From Bacillus sp. Y1 (GTDB lineage: Bacteria > Bacillota > Bacilli > Bacillales > Cytobacillaceae), in assembly GCF_003586445.1 (NCBI RefSeq), contig NZ_CP030028.1, positions 386,501 through 450,500 on the forward strand: DNA of 64,000 nt. Reading direction: 5' to 3'. The notes beneath the pieces were generated by a model, which saw only the letters and a program-made list of their open reading frames with translations, made no database searches and was not told the origin of the DNA. Shown one piece after another: positions 16,143-24,891 of the stretch. The translations under genes were made by a program, and so were the position numbers. Numbering within the stretch: the stretch's first letter is position 1; each line of letters opens with the position of its first letter.

Positions 16143-17042
16143 ATGGAACTAAAAGGAATCATTCCAGCTATGCTAACTCCATTAACGATGGAACAAAAGG
16201 TTAACGAATCTGTTACAAGACAATTAACAAACCATTTGATTGATTCAGGTGTACAAGGACTCTTCATTCTTGGAACAAACGGGGAATTTCACCTATTGAA
16301 TACAGAGGAAAAATTAGAAGTTGCCAGGATTGTCATCGAGGAAGCAAATAAAAGAGTACCTGTAATTGTTGGTACGGGTGGGAATAGCACAGAGGAAACC
16401 ATTAATTTATCACAAAAAATGGAGAAGCTGGGCGCTGATGCTTTATCCTTGATTACTCCGTTCTTTATTGCACCAACACAGGAAGAAATAGCGGTTCATT
16501 TTGAAAAAGTTGCTGAGAGTACTTCCTTGCCTGTTCTTTTATACAATATCCCAGCCAGAACAGGGGTTAATCTTGAGTCTGAAACCGTTGCACGACTAGC
16601 TAAAGTGCCAAACATTGTGGGAATCAAAGACAGCAGCGGCAACTTTGCCAACATTGAGAATTATATCAATGCAACAAAGGATGAAGATTTTTCAGTAATT
16701 GCCGGTACAGATTCTTTAATCCTTCAAACCTTACAAGCAGGTGGTACAGGAGCAGTCGCTGCGACAGCCAATATGGTTCCGGATGTGGTTGTTGCGATCT
16801 ACAACAATTGGTTAGAGGGAAATATAGAAGCGGCAGAGGAAAATCAGCAAAAATTACAGCCTCTTCGTGACACCTTTAAATACGGTACCTTGCCTTCTGT
16901 ATTAAAGAAAGCGGTAGAACTTTATAGTGTTCCAGTAGGACCGCCAAAAATGCCTGTATCTGAGATATCAGGAGATGCGCTAGTAAAGGTCGCTGAAATG
17001 GTGGAATTGTATAAACAACAAAAAGTATCGATTGTTCAATAA
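16143..17042 (+). CDS. Dihydrodipicolinate synthase/N-acetylneuraminate lyase family aldolase
   Basis: 299 residues, a class I aldolase barrel. GTNGEFHLL (substrate carboxylate loop), the tyrosine in LLYNIPARTG (near 135) and the Schiff-base lysine in VGIKDSSG (near 162) are all present. The family condenses or cleaves pyruvate-containing keto acids. As first gene of an operon with an iron alcohol dehydrogenase, a DUF1537 kinase and PdxA2, it is catabolic rather than lysine-biosynthetic. The exact keto acid is unknown. AGAAAGGTG precedes the ATG. Confidence 0.88.
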   Translation: MELKGIIPAMLTPLTMEQKVNESVTRQLTNHLIDSGVQGLFILGTNGEFHLLNTEEKLEVARIVIEEANKRVPVIVGTGGNSTEETINLSQKMEKLGADALSLITPFFIAPTQEEIAVHFEKVAESTSLPVLLYNIPARTGVNLESETVARLAKVPNIVGIKDSSGNFANIENYINATKDEDFSVIAGTDSLILQTLQAGGTGAVAATANMVPDVVVAIYNNWLEGNIEAAEENQQKLQPLRDTFKYGTLPSVLKKAVELYSVPVGPPKMPVSEISGDALVKVAEMVELYKQQKVSIVQ

Positions 17043-17087
17043 CGATAGGTCAATCACAACATAACAGAATTAGAAAGGTGGATGGAA

Positions 17088-18251
17088 ATGCAAACGATTT
17101 ATCAATTTCAAACCGCACAGAATATTGTAGCAGGACCAAACTCACTCCAGTTGCTCGGAGAAAAATTGAATTTACTGGGAGTGGAGGTTAAATCAGCACT
17201 GATCATAACACAGCCGCCGATGGTGGATTTGGGCTTTGTCGAACAAATAGTTAGTCAATTGGCGGAAAAAGGAATTACGGCTGATACTAATACGAACATT
17301 CTGCCAGAACCGACATTAGAGAACATTGAACAAGTATTTGAAGCAACGGTAAGTAAGAATTATGATGTATTGATTGGTATTGGCGGAGGAAGTGTGCTTG
17401 ATACGACAAAAATTCTCTCCGTGTTAAAAACCAATGATGCTTCGGTTGAGCAACTATTGGGAACTGACCTTGTGGCGAATGCAGGGGTCCCAACGATTTT
17501 GATTCCAACCACTTCCGGAACTGGTGCAGAGGTTACTCCAAATGCGATTGTCACCCTGCCGGACCAAGAATTAAAGGTTGGTATTGTAAGTAAGTATTTA
17601 CTTCCAACACTTGTTATTCTTGATCCTGTTCTTACAGTAAAATTACCTAAGCCAATCACGGCTGCAACAGGGATGGATGCTTTTACTCATTCTTTAGAAT
17701 CCTTTATTTCAACAAAGGCAAATCCAATCAGTGATATGTTTGCTTTAGAGTCGATCCGGTTAATCTCTTCGAGCATTGTGGAAGCGTATCAAAATGGAGA
17801 ATCGATCGAGGCAAGAGAAAAAATGTTGGTAGGGTCTATGTATGGCGGGATGGCATTAACAAGTGCAGGAACAGCAGCCGTACATGCTCTGGCTTATCCT
17901 TTAGGAGGAAAATATAAAATTCCTCATGGTGTGGCAAATTCTATGCTCCTTCCACATGTTATGAAATACAATATGGATGCGATAACGGACCGTTTGGCTT
18001 TAGTTGCTGAACCTATGGGAATCAGCGTTCAAGGTCTTTCCAATAGTCAATTGGCAGAAAAAGTGGTGGAACAAATCATTGAGTGGACCAATGTGTTGGA
18101 AATCCCTCAAGATCTTAAAAACTATGGTGTTAAAGAAGAAGAAGTGCCGGAAATTTCTGTGTCAGCCTCACAAGTCACCCGTTTATTAAATAATAATCCG
18201 AAAACATTAAGTTTAGCAGATATCGAAGCGATTTATCGCCAGCTGCTATAA
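17088..18251 (+). CDS. Iron-containing alcohol dehydrogenase
   Basis: About 387 residues; ATG 17088 is favoured because AGGTGG then has a 6-bp spacer (an ATG at 17082 is in frame). NAD motif IGIGGGSVLDTTK, PTTSGTGAEVTPNA, and the metal histidines in DAFTHSLE, AVHALAYPLGG and IPHGVANSML define the group III Fe-ADH family. It probably reduces or oxidises an aldehyde/alcohol produced with the upstream aldolase. The gene lies 45 bp after the aldolase and 9 bp before the kinase, in one operon. Confidence 0.9.
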   Translation: MQTIYQFQTAQNIVAGPNSLQLLGEKLNLLGVEVKSALIITQPPMVDLGFVEQIVSQLAEKGITADTNTNILPEPTLENIEQVFEATVSKNYDVLIGIGGGSVLDTTKILSVLKTNDASVEQLLGTDLVANAGVPTILIPTTSGTGAEVTPNAIVTLPDQELKVGIVSKYLLPTLVILDPVLTVKLPKPITAATGMDAFTHSLESFISTKANPISDMFALESIRLISSSIVEAYQNGESIEAREKMLVGSMYGGMALTSAGTAAVHALAYPLGGKYKIPHGVANSMLLPHVMKYNMDAITDRLALVAEPMGISVQGLSNSQLAEKVVEQIIEWTNVLEIPQDLKNYGVKEEEVPEISVSASQVTRLLNNNPKTLSLADIEAIYRQLL

Positions 18252-18260
18252 TACCAGATT

Positions 18261-19595
18261 ATGAGAATATCAGTCATTTCGGATGATTTAACGGGGGCAA
18301 GTGATTGTGGAGGGCAGCTAGTTCGTTTTGGTTTAAAGGTGTCTGTTGTGGTCCAGGAACATTCTAAAAAAATGAATGACTATGACGCAGTTATTTATAA
18401 TACAGACAGTCGCTCTGTTTCCGGGTTTGAGGCTTATGAAAGAGTGAAAAAGGTATGTGACACGATAAAATCAGGACCAGTTGACTTAGTCTATAAAAAG
18501 ATTGATTCAACCATGAGAGGGAATATTGGGGAGGAAATCAATGCTATCTATGATTCTTTTTCCCCGGATTTCGTGATTATTGCTCCTGCTTTTCCGGTGA
18601 ATGGACGTAAAGTCATCAATGGGATTCATTATCTGAATTCCGTTAAATTGGAGAATACCGAGGTGGCAAAAGATCCAAAAACACCTGTCAGGGATTCAGA
18701 GATTAAAAGATTAATAGAGAATCAATCGAAGCGGAAGGTAGAACATATTTCATTCCAAGAGATTCATCAAGGATATGACACGATCATGGACAAATTGGTT
18801 TCCTGTAAGAACAATCAGATCTCTTACATTACAGTTGATTCTGTTCAAGAGTCCGATCTGGAAAAGTTAGTGGAGTTGATTCACCAGACCGATTTTTCCG
18901 TCGTTTGGGTCGGTTCTGCCGGTTTAATGAACTATTTACCGGAGATTTACGGGATGAAACAAGTCCAAAAAACGCTTCCTATGCCTATTCATCGTGAACC
19001 TGTTCTCTTGGTTGTTGGCAGTGTTAGTGCAACAGGGAGGTCCCAGTTGGAGCATCTTTTGAATTATTCGGATACGGTTGGACTGGAAATGGATTCGGCA
19101 AAAGTTTTACAGGACAAAGATGTAAAAGCAATGGAATTAACGCGAATCCTGTCTGGGGCGAAAGAGTCCTTTTTGCAAGGGAAAAATGTAGTGTTATACT
19201 CTTCGAATAATGTATTTGAAACCCGTAAAATTGGAGAGCAACTGGGATATGATGCAGTTAAAATCAGTAATATCATTTCAATGGTATTAGGTGAATTTGC
19301 GGCAGAAATAATCCGTCTTCATGACTTAAAGTATCTATTTTTAACTGGAGGAGATACGGCTCAGCAAGTGTTCCTTCAATTACATGCGAATGAATTTATT
19401 CTAATGGACGAAGTAGAATCCGGTATCCCGCTTGGACGGGTATCCGCTGACAAAGAGTTATTTATTGTCACTAAGGCTGGGAACTTTGGTTCAAAGGAAG
19501 TCATGTTGAAAGCCGTTTATAAACTTCATGGGAGGGAATATGATGAAGCCAATTATAGGGATTACCATGGGCGACGCCGCAGGAGTGGGTCCTGA
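18261..19595 (+). CDS. Four-carbon acid sugar kinase (DUF1537 / DtnK-type)
   Basis: 444 residues. ISDDLTGASDCGGQL at the N-terminus, YKKIDSTMRGNIG, APAFPVNGR and the C-terminal GGDTAQQV and GIPLGR...FIVTKAGNFG are the hallmarks of DUF1537 kinases, which phosphorylate D-threonate, D-erythronate and related acids with ATP. Pairing with PdxA2 is the known D-threonate pathway, which yields dihydroxyacetone phosphate and CO2. The end is odd: the frame runs 56 bp into pdxA2 and adds a basic GREYDEANYRDYHGRRRRSG-type tail, which looks like a lost stop codon. Confidence 0.9.
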   Translation: MRISVISDDLTGASDCGGQLVRFGLKVSVVVQEHSKKMNDYDAVIYNTDSRSVSGFEAYERVKKVCDTIKSGPVDLVYKKIDSTMRGNIGEEINAIYDSFSPDFVIIAPAFPVNGRKVINGIHYLNSVKLENTEVAKDPKTPVRDSEIKRLIENQSKRKVEHISFQEIHQGYDTIMDKLVSCKNNQISYITVDSVQESDLEKLVELIHQTDFSVVWVGSAGLMNYLPEIYGMKQVQKTLPMPIHREPVLLVVGSVSATGRSQLEHLLNYSDTVGLEMDSAKVLQDKDVKAMELTRILSGAKESFLQGKNVVLYSSNNVFETRKIGEQLGYDAVKISNIISMVLGEFAAEIIRLHDLKYLFLTGGDTAQQVFLQLHANEFILMDEVESGIPLGRVSADKELFIVTKAGNFGSKEVMLKAVYKLHGREYDEANYRDYHGRRRRSGS

Positions 19596-20547
19596 AATCA
19601 TCGTGAAAGCCTTGGGCCATCCAGCTGTTTACGAAATATGCAGACCAGTTGTGATCGGTGATGCGAAAATGATCGAAAGAGCCATTCGTATCACTCAATC
19701 ACCATTAACCGTTGCGGCGGTTACATCTGTGACTGAAAGCAAATTTGAATATGGTAGAATTGATTGTATCGATCTGGATTTACTACCTTCAGACCTGCCA
19801 TTTGGAGAATTATCACCACAAGCGGGAGATGCTGCTTTTCAATATTTGAAGACGGCTGTTGAACTGGCGAAGAATAGGGAGATTCAATCGATCTGTACCG
19901 CACCATTAAATAAAGAAGCCCTTCACAAGGGAGGCCATCTATATCCGGGACATACCGAAATCCTTGCAGAATTAACGGAAACTGTGGATTATTCGATGAT
20001 GTTATCTTCACCCAAATTAAAGGTCATCCATTTAACCACACATGTTGGCCTGATTAAAGCGGTTCAGTCTATTACTCCAGAACGGACGTATAAAGTGGTG
20101 AAGCTTGCCCACGAAACCTTAACACGTGCGGGCTATACAAATCCTAGAATCGCGGTTTGCGGAATTAATCCACATGCGGGCGAAAATGGCTTGTTTGGAG
20201 AAGGGGAAGAGGAAGAAAAACTAGTTCCGGGAATTGAGCAAGCAATAGCTGAAGGAATAAATGTAAGCGGTCCACACCCTGCAGACACCGTGTTTTTCCG
20301 AGCGGTTCGTGATGATTTTGATCTGGTCGTTGCTTGTTATCATGATCAAGGCCATGTGCCAATAAAGGTATTAGGTTTGGAAGAGGGTGTTAATATCACG
20401 GTTGGTTTAAATGGTGGTGTGATTCGTACCTCTGTAGACCATGGTACTGCATTTGATATTGCCGGGAAAAATATAGCTGATGAAAGAAGTATGCTTGCAG
20501 CCATCCAATCTGCTGCTGATTTGTCTCCAAAAGAAGTTTTCAAATAA
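19540..20547 (+). CDS. pdxA2: 4-phospho-D-threonate 3-dehydrogenase (PdxA2)
   Basis: About 335 residues from the ATG pair at 19540/19543, behind GGGAGGG. GITMGDAAGVGPEIIVKAL, the metal-binding GHTEILAELT, NPHAGENGLFG and CYHDQGHVPIK are typical of the PdxA family. Members next to a DUF1537 kinase oxidise and decarboxylate 4-phospho-threonate/erythronate rather than make vitamin B6; the PdxA2 call rests on this neighbourhood. The start lies inside the kinase frame (56-bp overlap). No terminator is evident directly after it. Confidence 0.88.
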   Translation: MMKPIIGITMGDAAGVGPEIIVKALGHPAVYEICRPVVIGDAKMIERAIRITQSPLTVAAVTSVTESKFEYGRIDCIDLDLLPSDLPFGELSPQAGDAAFQYLKTAVELAKNREIQSICTAPLNKEALHKGGHLYPGHTEILAELTETVDYSMMLSSPKLKVIHLTTHVGLIKAVQSITPERTYKVVKLAHETLTRAGYTNPRIAVCGINPHAGENGLFGEGEEEEKLVPGIEQAIAEGINVSGPHPADTVFFRAVRDDFDLVVACYHDQGHVPIKVLGLEEGVNITVGLNGGVIRTSVDHGTAFDIAGKNIADERSMLAAIQSAADLSPKEVFK

Positions 20548-20621
20548 GAATTAGGATATCCATTATGCAAAAAGAGTTTTAAGGGGGCTTAAAGAAAAAT
20601 TCCTCGTGTAATGTGAATTGA

Positions 20622-20655
20622 TTTGGGGTCATTCGGACATTTAGCACTTAGGAAT
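20622..20655. repeat. Isolated relic of the 52-bp repeat family
   Basis: TTTGGGGTCATTCGGACAT here resembles the entry of the large array at 36075-36091 (TTTGGGGTGATTCGGACAG), and the following bases also partly match the linker. It suggests the element was once more widely dispersed. A short match, so tentative. Confidence 0.35.
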
Positions 20656-20679
20656 AATTTTAAGTTCCCCCAGAAAACA

Positions 20680-20824
20680 CAGACCATGGGTATCGGACCT
20701 GAAATCTCAGGCCAAAGCTTTTCAAAAGAAAAGCTTATTCGAAAAATGTAACCCCTTACTTATTGGAGATAAAAGTATTGTAGAGAGCTATTTAGAGAAA
20801 ATCCCAGAGGTTAATATATATTAA
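20680..20824 (+). pseudogene. Second pdxA-like gene, decayed N-terminal fragment
   Basis: One frame reads TMGIGPEIS and then AFSKEKLI-like residues. After a shift near 20746 another reads CNPLLIGDKSIVESYLEKIP up to a stop at 20824. Both pieces align with the first 70 residues of PdxA (TMGDPAGIGPEI..., NPLVIGD). The remainder is missing, so this is a relic of a duplicated or replaced pdxA. Confidence 0.6.
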
Positions 20825-20868
20825 GATAGAAATTTAATTAGAAAGATAAGGTGATTAGGGTGATTAGT

Positions 20869-22035
20869 ATGAGTAATAATAAATTAGTCATTAACAAGTC
20901 AATTCCAAACGGAAGATTATATCATGATGATTATACAAATATTGATTTTTCTTTAATTCCATCTGGTCCTTTTCCAACCGCACATGCACCAACGATTATT
21001 AAGTTAGACAATGGAGATTTATTATGTGCATGGTTTGCAGGTTCATTTGAAGGCAGTCCCGATATTTCTATTGTATTATCAAAATTTAATCATGAAACTC
21101 TAGAGTGGAATGAACCGAAAATTATCTCTACGGATGATACGCGTAGTGAGCAAAACCCATCATTTTTCCACGCACCTGATAAGTCAGTATGGTTAATTTA
21201 TACTTCTCAGGAAGGTCGCCGTCCAGATAAAGATAATATGCAGTATACGTCCATTATTAAATATCAGAAAACATACGACAATGGTGAAAATTGGACTGAG
21301 CCAGAAGTATTATTTAGTCAGCCGGGTACATTTGTTCGACAAACGATTCAAGTATTAAGTAATGGTAGATGGATATTTAGCACATGGGTATGTGAAGATT
21401 CAGAATTAGGTCTTACAAATGATCCTACCGTATTTCAAGTATCAGATGATGAAGGTAAAACATGGAAAGAAGTACGCATGCCTGACAGTAACGGACGAGT
21501 ACATGCCAATGTGATCGAAATAGAAGGTGGTCATTTAGTGGCATTTATGAGAAGTAGATTTGCGGATTATATTTATAGAAGTGAGTCAACGGATTATGGA
21601 GATTCTTGGACAGTGCCTGAGCCAACCATCTTACCAAATAATAATGCAAGTATAAGTGCCATCAAACTGGATAACGGTGCAATAGCTATTGCATATAATG
21701 CAAGCTCTGCTAACAATCCTGAAAAAGGTAAAGTAGCATGGCCTGGATTAAGAAACCCGGTAGTCGTTTCAGTGTCTGAAGATGGCGGACATACTTGGCC
21801 AATCGGTCGAATTATTGAACACGCAGAAGGTTTCATTGGAGCAGAGAATAAAACGAATAATTCTCAATTTGAATATCCTACTATTTATCAAGATGCGGAA
21901 GGACGTTTGCATTTAGTATACGCATATAAGAATAGAATCTGTGTGAAATATAATAGTTTTTCAGTTGAAGATATATATGGTGAAAAACGCGAAAATGAAG
22001 GGGTTTACAATCCTACATCTGGAGAAATAAGTTAG
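20869..22035 (+). CDS. Sialidase-fold (BNR/Asp-box) protein, cytoplasmic
   Basis: About 388 residues from ATG 20869 (AGGGTG 8 bp upstream; a GTG at 20851 is in frame). Four or more Asp-box motifs are visible: YDNGENWTE, SDDEGKTWKE, STDYGDSWTV, SEDGGHTWPI. The N-terminal AHAPTIIKLDNGDLLCAWFAG is typical of the BNR_2 sialidase-like family. There is no signal peptide, so it acts inside the cell, probably as a glycosidase or lyase on imported oligosaccharides. True sialidase activity is not shown. Codon use is more AT-rich than the following SLC13 gene. Confidence 0.8.
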   Translation: MSNNKLVINKSIPNGRLYHDDYTNIDFSLIPSGPFPTAHAPTIIKLDNGDLLCAWFAGSFEGSPDISIVLSKFNHETLEWNEPKIISTDDTRSEQNPSFFHAPDKSVWLIYTSQEGRRPDKDNMQYTSIIKYQKTYDNGENWTEPEVLFSQPGTFVRQTIQVLSNGRWIFSTWVCEDSELGLTNDPTVFQVSDDEGKTWKEVRMPDSNGRVHANVIEIEGGHLVAFMRSRFADYIYRSESTDYGDSWTVPEPTILPNNNASISAIKLDNGAIAIAYNASSANNPEKGKVAWPGLRNPVVVSVSEDGGHTWPIGRIIEHAEGFIGAENKTNNSQFEYPTIYQDAEGRLHLVYAYKNRICVKYNSFSVEDIYGEKRENEGVYNPTSGEIS

Positions 22036-22082
22036 AGAGTAAGTTATCACATAATGATATTTAATCGTCTCATTCAGAGTAT

Positions 22083-22300
22083 GGGGTCAGTTCATCAAGA
22101 TAATGGTCATCTGGTTACTTGTAGCGTAACCGAGAGGATGATCGTATTCACCACAGTAAGTCCTTTGACTAGGACAAGACTTGGTGGCTGACTCCATTCC
22201 CAAACTATTACTCTAGCATCCGTGTGCTGCGTCTGCAGAGAGGTTTTGGTGCAAACGCTTACAATCCTACTTACATCCCATATCCACATCCAGGTAAAGG
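22083..22300 (+). other. GC-rich structured leader or relic before SLC13 gene
   Basis: The gap 22036-22424 has no recognised gene but is more GC-rich than typical spacers. GGTTAC/GTAACC (around 22111-22130) sits inside GGTCATC/GATGATC. CACCA...TGGTG (around 22150-22190) encloses GTCCT/AGGAC. This could be a cis-acting RNA for the SLC13 gene. Alternatively, a frame reading DKTWWLTPFPNYYSSIRVLR to NAYNPTYIPYPHPGKGG suggests a decayed gene. Confidence 0.3.
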
Positions 22301-22424
22301 TGGGTGGGGAAGAATAGAGAGTGGGACATTATAACTCAACAGCTGCTCAGGCTCTCTAAGAGACCTTGACAGTCTACAAAATGATAGCAAAGCGTCATCC
22401 CTTAAGAGAGAGGAGAAACATAAA

Positions 22425-23708
22425 ATGACAATCGAAATGATTCTTGCCCTTGGTATCTTGATCCTGATGATTGGATTGATCATGTCAGACAAAATGGCAT
22501 TCGGCGCACCACCAATCCTTGCCTGCCTCTTGCTAGTAGTCGTCGGTCTGTCCACTGTTCAGGAGGCTTTCGCAGGCTTCGTGAACCCAAGCGTTATCAT
22601 GATCGCTGGCTTTATGGTTGTTATGGCGGGACTAATGAAGACTAGATTGATTGGGAAGGTTCAGTCCTCTATGCTCGCTTTGGTAAATAAGGGCGGTTAT
22701 AAGAGTTATGCTCTTTTGCTCGTGGTAGTTATGCTCGGTGCCAGTTTAGTAGGTTCTGGATCTACTGGTTACTATGTACTGATTCTATCCTTAATATCTA
22801 CTATCCCTTACAATAAAAAAATGCCTACGTCCAAACTGATGATGCCTTTGGGGTTTGCTACTAACCACCCTTTGCTTCCTTTCAATGTAGCACTCTTCTA
22901 TGGTGTTACTGTCAGCGTACTGGAAACGGCAGGTTATACCGGTGGAATTTCAATGTCGAAATTTGCTGTAGTGAATTTCATCCTGGCTCTTGGTTTCTTG
23001 GTATGGAGTTTGGTTGCATATCGTCTTCTACCGGATCATCCAATTACGGAAGCTTCTGAATATGATGAGGTGGCGGCTACGACTGAGATTGAGGTTTTGC
23101 CGGCGTGGAAAGAATACTCTACCATCGCTGTATTTATCATCAGTGTTGTTGGTATGATGCTTATGAGCGTGATAGGCAATGCTGCCTATGTAATCCCGGG
23201 ACTTGCAGGTGCATTCTTACTAATCATCAATGTACTTGACTTCAAGGAAGTTCGAGATAATATGGGTGCACCTGTAATCCTTATGATGGCTGGTGTTATC
23301 GGGGTTGCTGACGCTCTAGCTAACTCTGGATTCACAGTGATGATCGGAGACGTTGTGGCGAATTCATTAGGTAATAATGTAAGCCCATTCATTCTTATCT
23401 TCATCTTCGCACTTCTAACTAGTACATGTGCTACTTTTACTGGTTCTAATATGGGTTCTGTATTCATCTTTGCGCCAATCGCTATTGCTACCAGCATGAG
23501 TTTGGGACTTAATCCTGTTGCTGCCGCAACTGCAGTTGTAATATCTGGATGGAACGGCGGGTACATGCCAGTCGATGGTATGCCTGCAATGATTTTAGGC
23601 ATGGGTAAATATAAGCTTCCACAGTTCTGGTTATTCTCAGTACCTATGTACCTGTTCCGTATTCTTGCGCTATGTGTAGGTGCTATGATTATGTTCCCTG
23701 TAAGCTGA
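22425..23708 (+). CDS. SLC13/ArsB-type anion permease
   Basis: 427 residues, about eleven membrane helices. Features of the SLC13 (divalent anion/sodium symporter) superfamily include the N-terminal GAPPILACLLLVVVGLST then FVNPSVIMIAGFMVVMAGL, and internal-repeat signatures GASLVGSGSTGYYVLI and STCATFTGSNMGSVFIFAP. These transporters import dicarboxylates or sulfate. It follows the sialidase-fold gene and may import a related organic acid. Codon use is GC-richer than neighbours. AGAGAGGAG precedes the ATG. Confidence 0.85.
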   Translation: MTIEMILALGILILMIGLIMSDKMAFGAPPILACLLLVVVGLSTVQEAFAGFVNPSVIMIAGFMVVMAGLMKTRLIGKVQSSMLALVNKGGYKSYALLLVVVMLGASLVGSGSTGYYVLILSLISTIPYNKKMPTSKLMMPLGFATNHPLLPFNVALFYGVTVSVLETAGYTGGISMSKFAVVNFILALGFLVWSLVAYRLLPDHPITEASEYDEVAATTEIEVLPAWKEYSTIAVFIISVVGMMLMSVIGNAAYVIPGLAGAFLLIINVLDFKEVRDNMGAPVILMMAGVIGVADALANSGFTVMIGDVVANSLGNNVSPFILIFIFALLTSTCATFTGSNMGSVFIFAPIAIATSMSLGLNPVAAATAVVISGWNGGYMPVDGMPAMILGMGKYKLPQFWLFSVPMYLFRILALCVGAMIMFPVS

Positions 23709-23746
23709 TAAAATGATAAAAGGGCATTTATTGGCTGGATGGCAAA

Positions 23747-23779
23747 GAGACCTTTGCCATCTAATTGGGCAAAGGTCTC
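23747..23779. repeat. 12-bp perfect hairpin after SLC13 gene
   Basis: GAGACCTTTGCC (23747-23758) and GGCAAAGGTCTC (23768-23779). No T run, so probably mRNA-stabilising. Confidence 0.55.
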
Positions 23780-23804
23780 GCGAAGCATAGTTATATGCCA
23801 ACAA

Positions 23805-23836
23805 AGCCGATGGAGTAATCCATCGGCTAACTTTTG
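23805..23836 (+). terminator. Terminator after SLC13 gene
   Basis: AGCCGATGG (23805-23813) and CCATCGGCT (23820-23828) form a perfect stem followed by AACTTTTG. The short T run makes it moderate. Confidence 0.55.
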
Positions 23837-23861
23837 TACCGAAAAGAGAACGTCGTATTCT

Positions 23862-24026
23862 TCAGTCTTCTTTTTGTTTTGGGTATCTTTTTGCTTTCTT
23901 TGCTGACTCTCGTAATAAATACTCAATATGACTGTTAATGCTACGAAAATCATCTGCAGCCCATTTTTGTAACACTTCATATAGGTCAGGATCTATGCGT
24001 AATGGAAAGCTCTTTTTTTTTGTCAT
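23862..24026 (-). CDS. Ribbon-helix-helix (Arc-like) DNA-binding protein
   Basis: A 54-residue protein from ATG 24026: MTKKKSFPLRIDPDLYEVLQ, then KWAADDFRSINSHIEYLLRE and a basic tail. The beta-strand plus two helices are a typical Arc/MetJ-type DNA-binding fold. It begins 13 bp after the SPFH gene on the same strand, so the pair is an operon. Partnership of this small regulator with an SPFH protein is, to my knowledge, recurrent in Bacillus. Its target is unknown. Confidence 0.8.
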   Translation of the reverse strand: MTKKKSFPLRIDPDLYEVLQKWAADDFRSINSHIEYLLRESAKKAKRYPKQKED

Positions 24027-24039
24027 GTAAACCACTCAA

Positions 24040-24891
24040 TTAATATAAAGTACCTGTATTAATTACAGGAGTTGTAGAATTTTCTGAGACAATCGCGACA
24101 AGGAGGTTATTCACTAATTGTACCTTTCTTTCATCATCTAATTCAATTACATTATCTTGTTCTAGTTGATGTATGGCCATTTGTGCCATTCCTACGGCAC
24201 CTTCTACAATCTTTTGACGAGCAGAAATAATAGCTGTTGCTTGTTGACGCTGTAGCATAGCTTGAGCAATTTCTGTTGAGTAAGCTAGATGGGTCAAACG
24301 TGCTTCTACAACCTCTACGCCTGCTAAGTCTAGTCTTGCTTGTAACTCCGCTGTAAGCTCGTTTGATACTTCTTCCGCATTTCCTCGTAACGTTAATTCT
24401 ACATCTTCAAATGTATCGTAAGGATACTTTGTTGCTACATGACGAACAGCTGTTTCACTTTGAATTTCAACGAATTCTTCATAATTATCTACGTCAAAAA
24501 TGGCTTTTGCTGAATCAACCACTTTAAATACGATTACTGCAGCAATCTCAATGGGATTTCCATCTACATCATTTACTTTTAACCTTTTACTATTAAAGTT
24601 ACGTACTCTTAAAGAAATCGTTTTACGAAAAGTAAGAGGAACGGTAAGAAATAGTCCACTTTTACGGATGGAACCAAGATACTGACCGAAAAATGTCACA
24701 ACCACTGCCTGATTAGGCTGAATAATCGTAATGCCGCTACCAAGAAGTATGGCGATCAAGAGAAGAGGAATGGCAGCTCCAAAAAGTTCCTGAATGAGAA
24801 AGTATACTCCAGAGAAAAGTGAAATCGTAATTAAAAGTACACCAATAAACCCATTAAAATGAAAAGCACTTTTTTCTTTCAAAATTATCAC
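24040..24891 (-). CDS. SPFH/Band-7 domain membrane protein
   Basis: 283 residues. Two N-terminal membrane segments (about 12-32 and 38-55) are followed by the SPFH domain (IIQPNQAVVVTFFGQYLGSI, then VRNFNSKRLKVNDVDGNPIE and TAVRHVATKYPYDTFED). A helical C-terminus carries ARLTHLAYSTEIAQAMLQRQ, characteristic of stomatin/flotillin relatives. Such proteins scaffold membrane microdomains and often interact with proteases. The downstream overlapping-operon partner is a ribbon-helix-helix protein. Confidence 0.9.
   Translation of the reverse strand: MIILKEKSAFHFNGFIGVLLITISLFSGVYFLIQELFGAAIPLLLIAILLGSGITIIQPNQAVVVTFFGQYLGSIRKSGLFLTVPLTFRKTISLRVRNFNSKRLKVNDVDGNPIEIAAVIVFKVVDSAKAIFDVDNYEEFVEIQSETAVRHVATKYPYDTFEDVELTLRGNAEEVSNELTAELQARLDLAGVEVVEARLTHLAYSTEIAQAMLQRQQATAIISARQKIVEGAVGMAQMAIHQLEQDNVIELDDERKVQLVNNLLVAIVSENSTTPVINTGTLY

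Noticed and set aside
22107..22289. 60-codon minus-strand ORF upstream of the SLC13 gene
   Set aside because: No start signal or family resemblance; it runs across predicted stems and is more likely chance.
23186..23980. 264-codon minus-strand ORF overlapping the SLC13 gene
   Set aside because: It lies opposite a clear permease. The real minus-strand gene in this area is the 54-residue ribbon-helix-helix protein in another frame (23862-24026).
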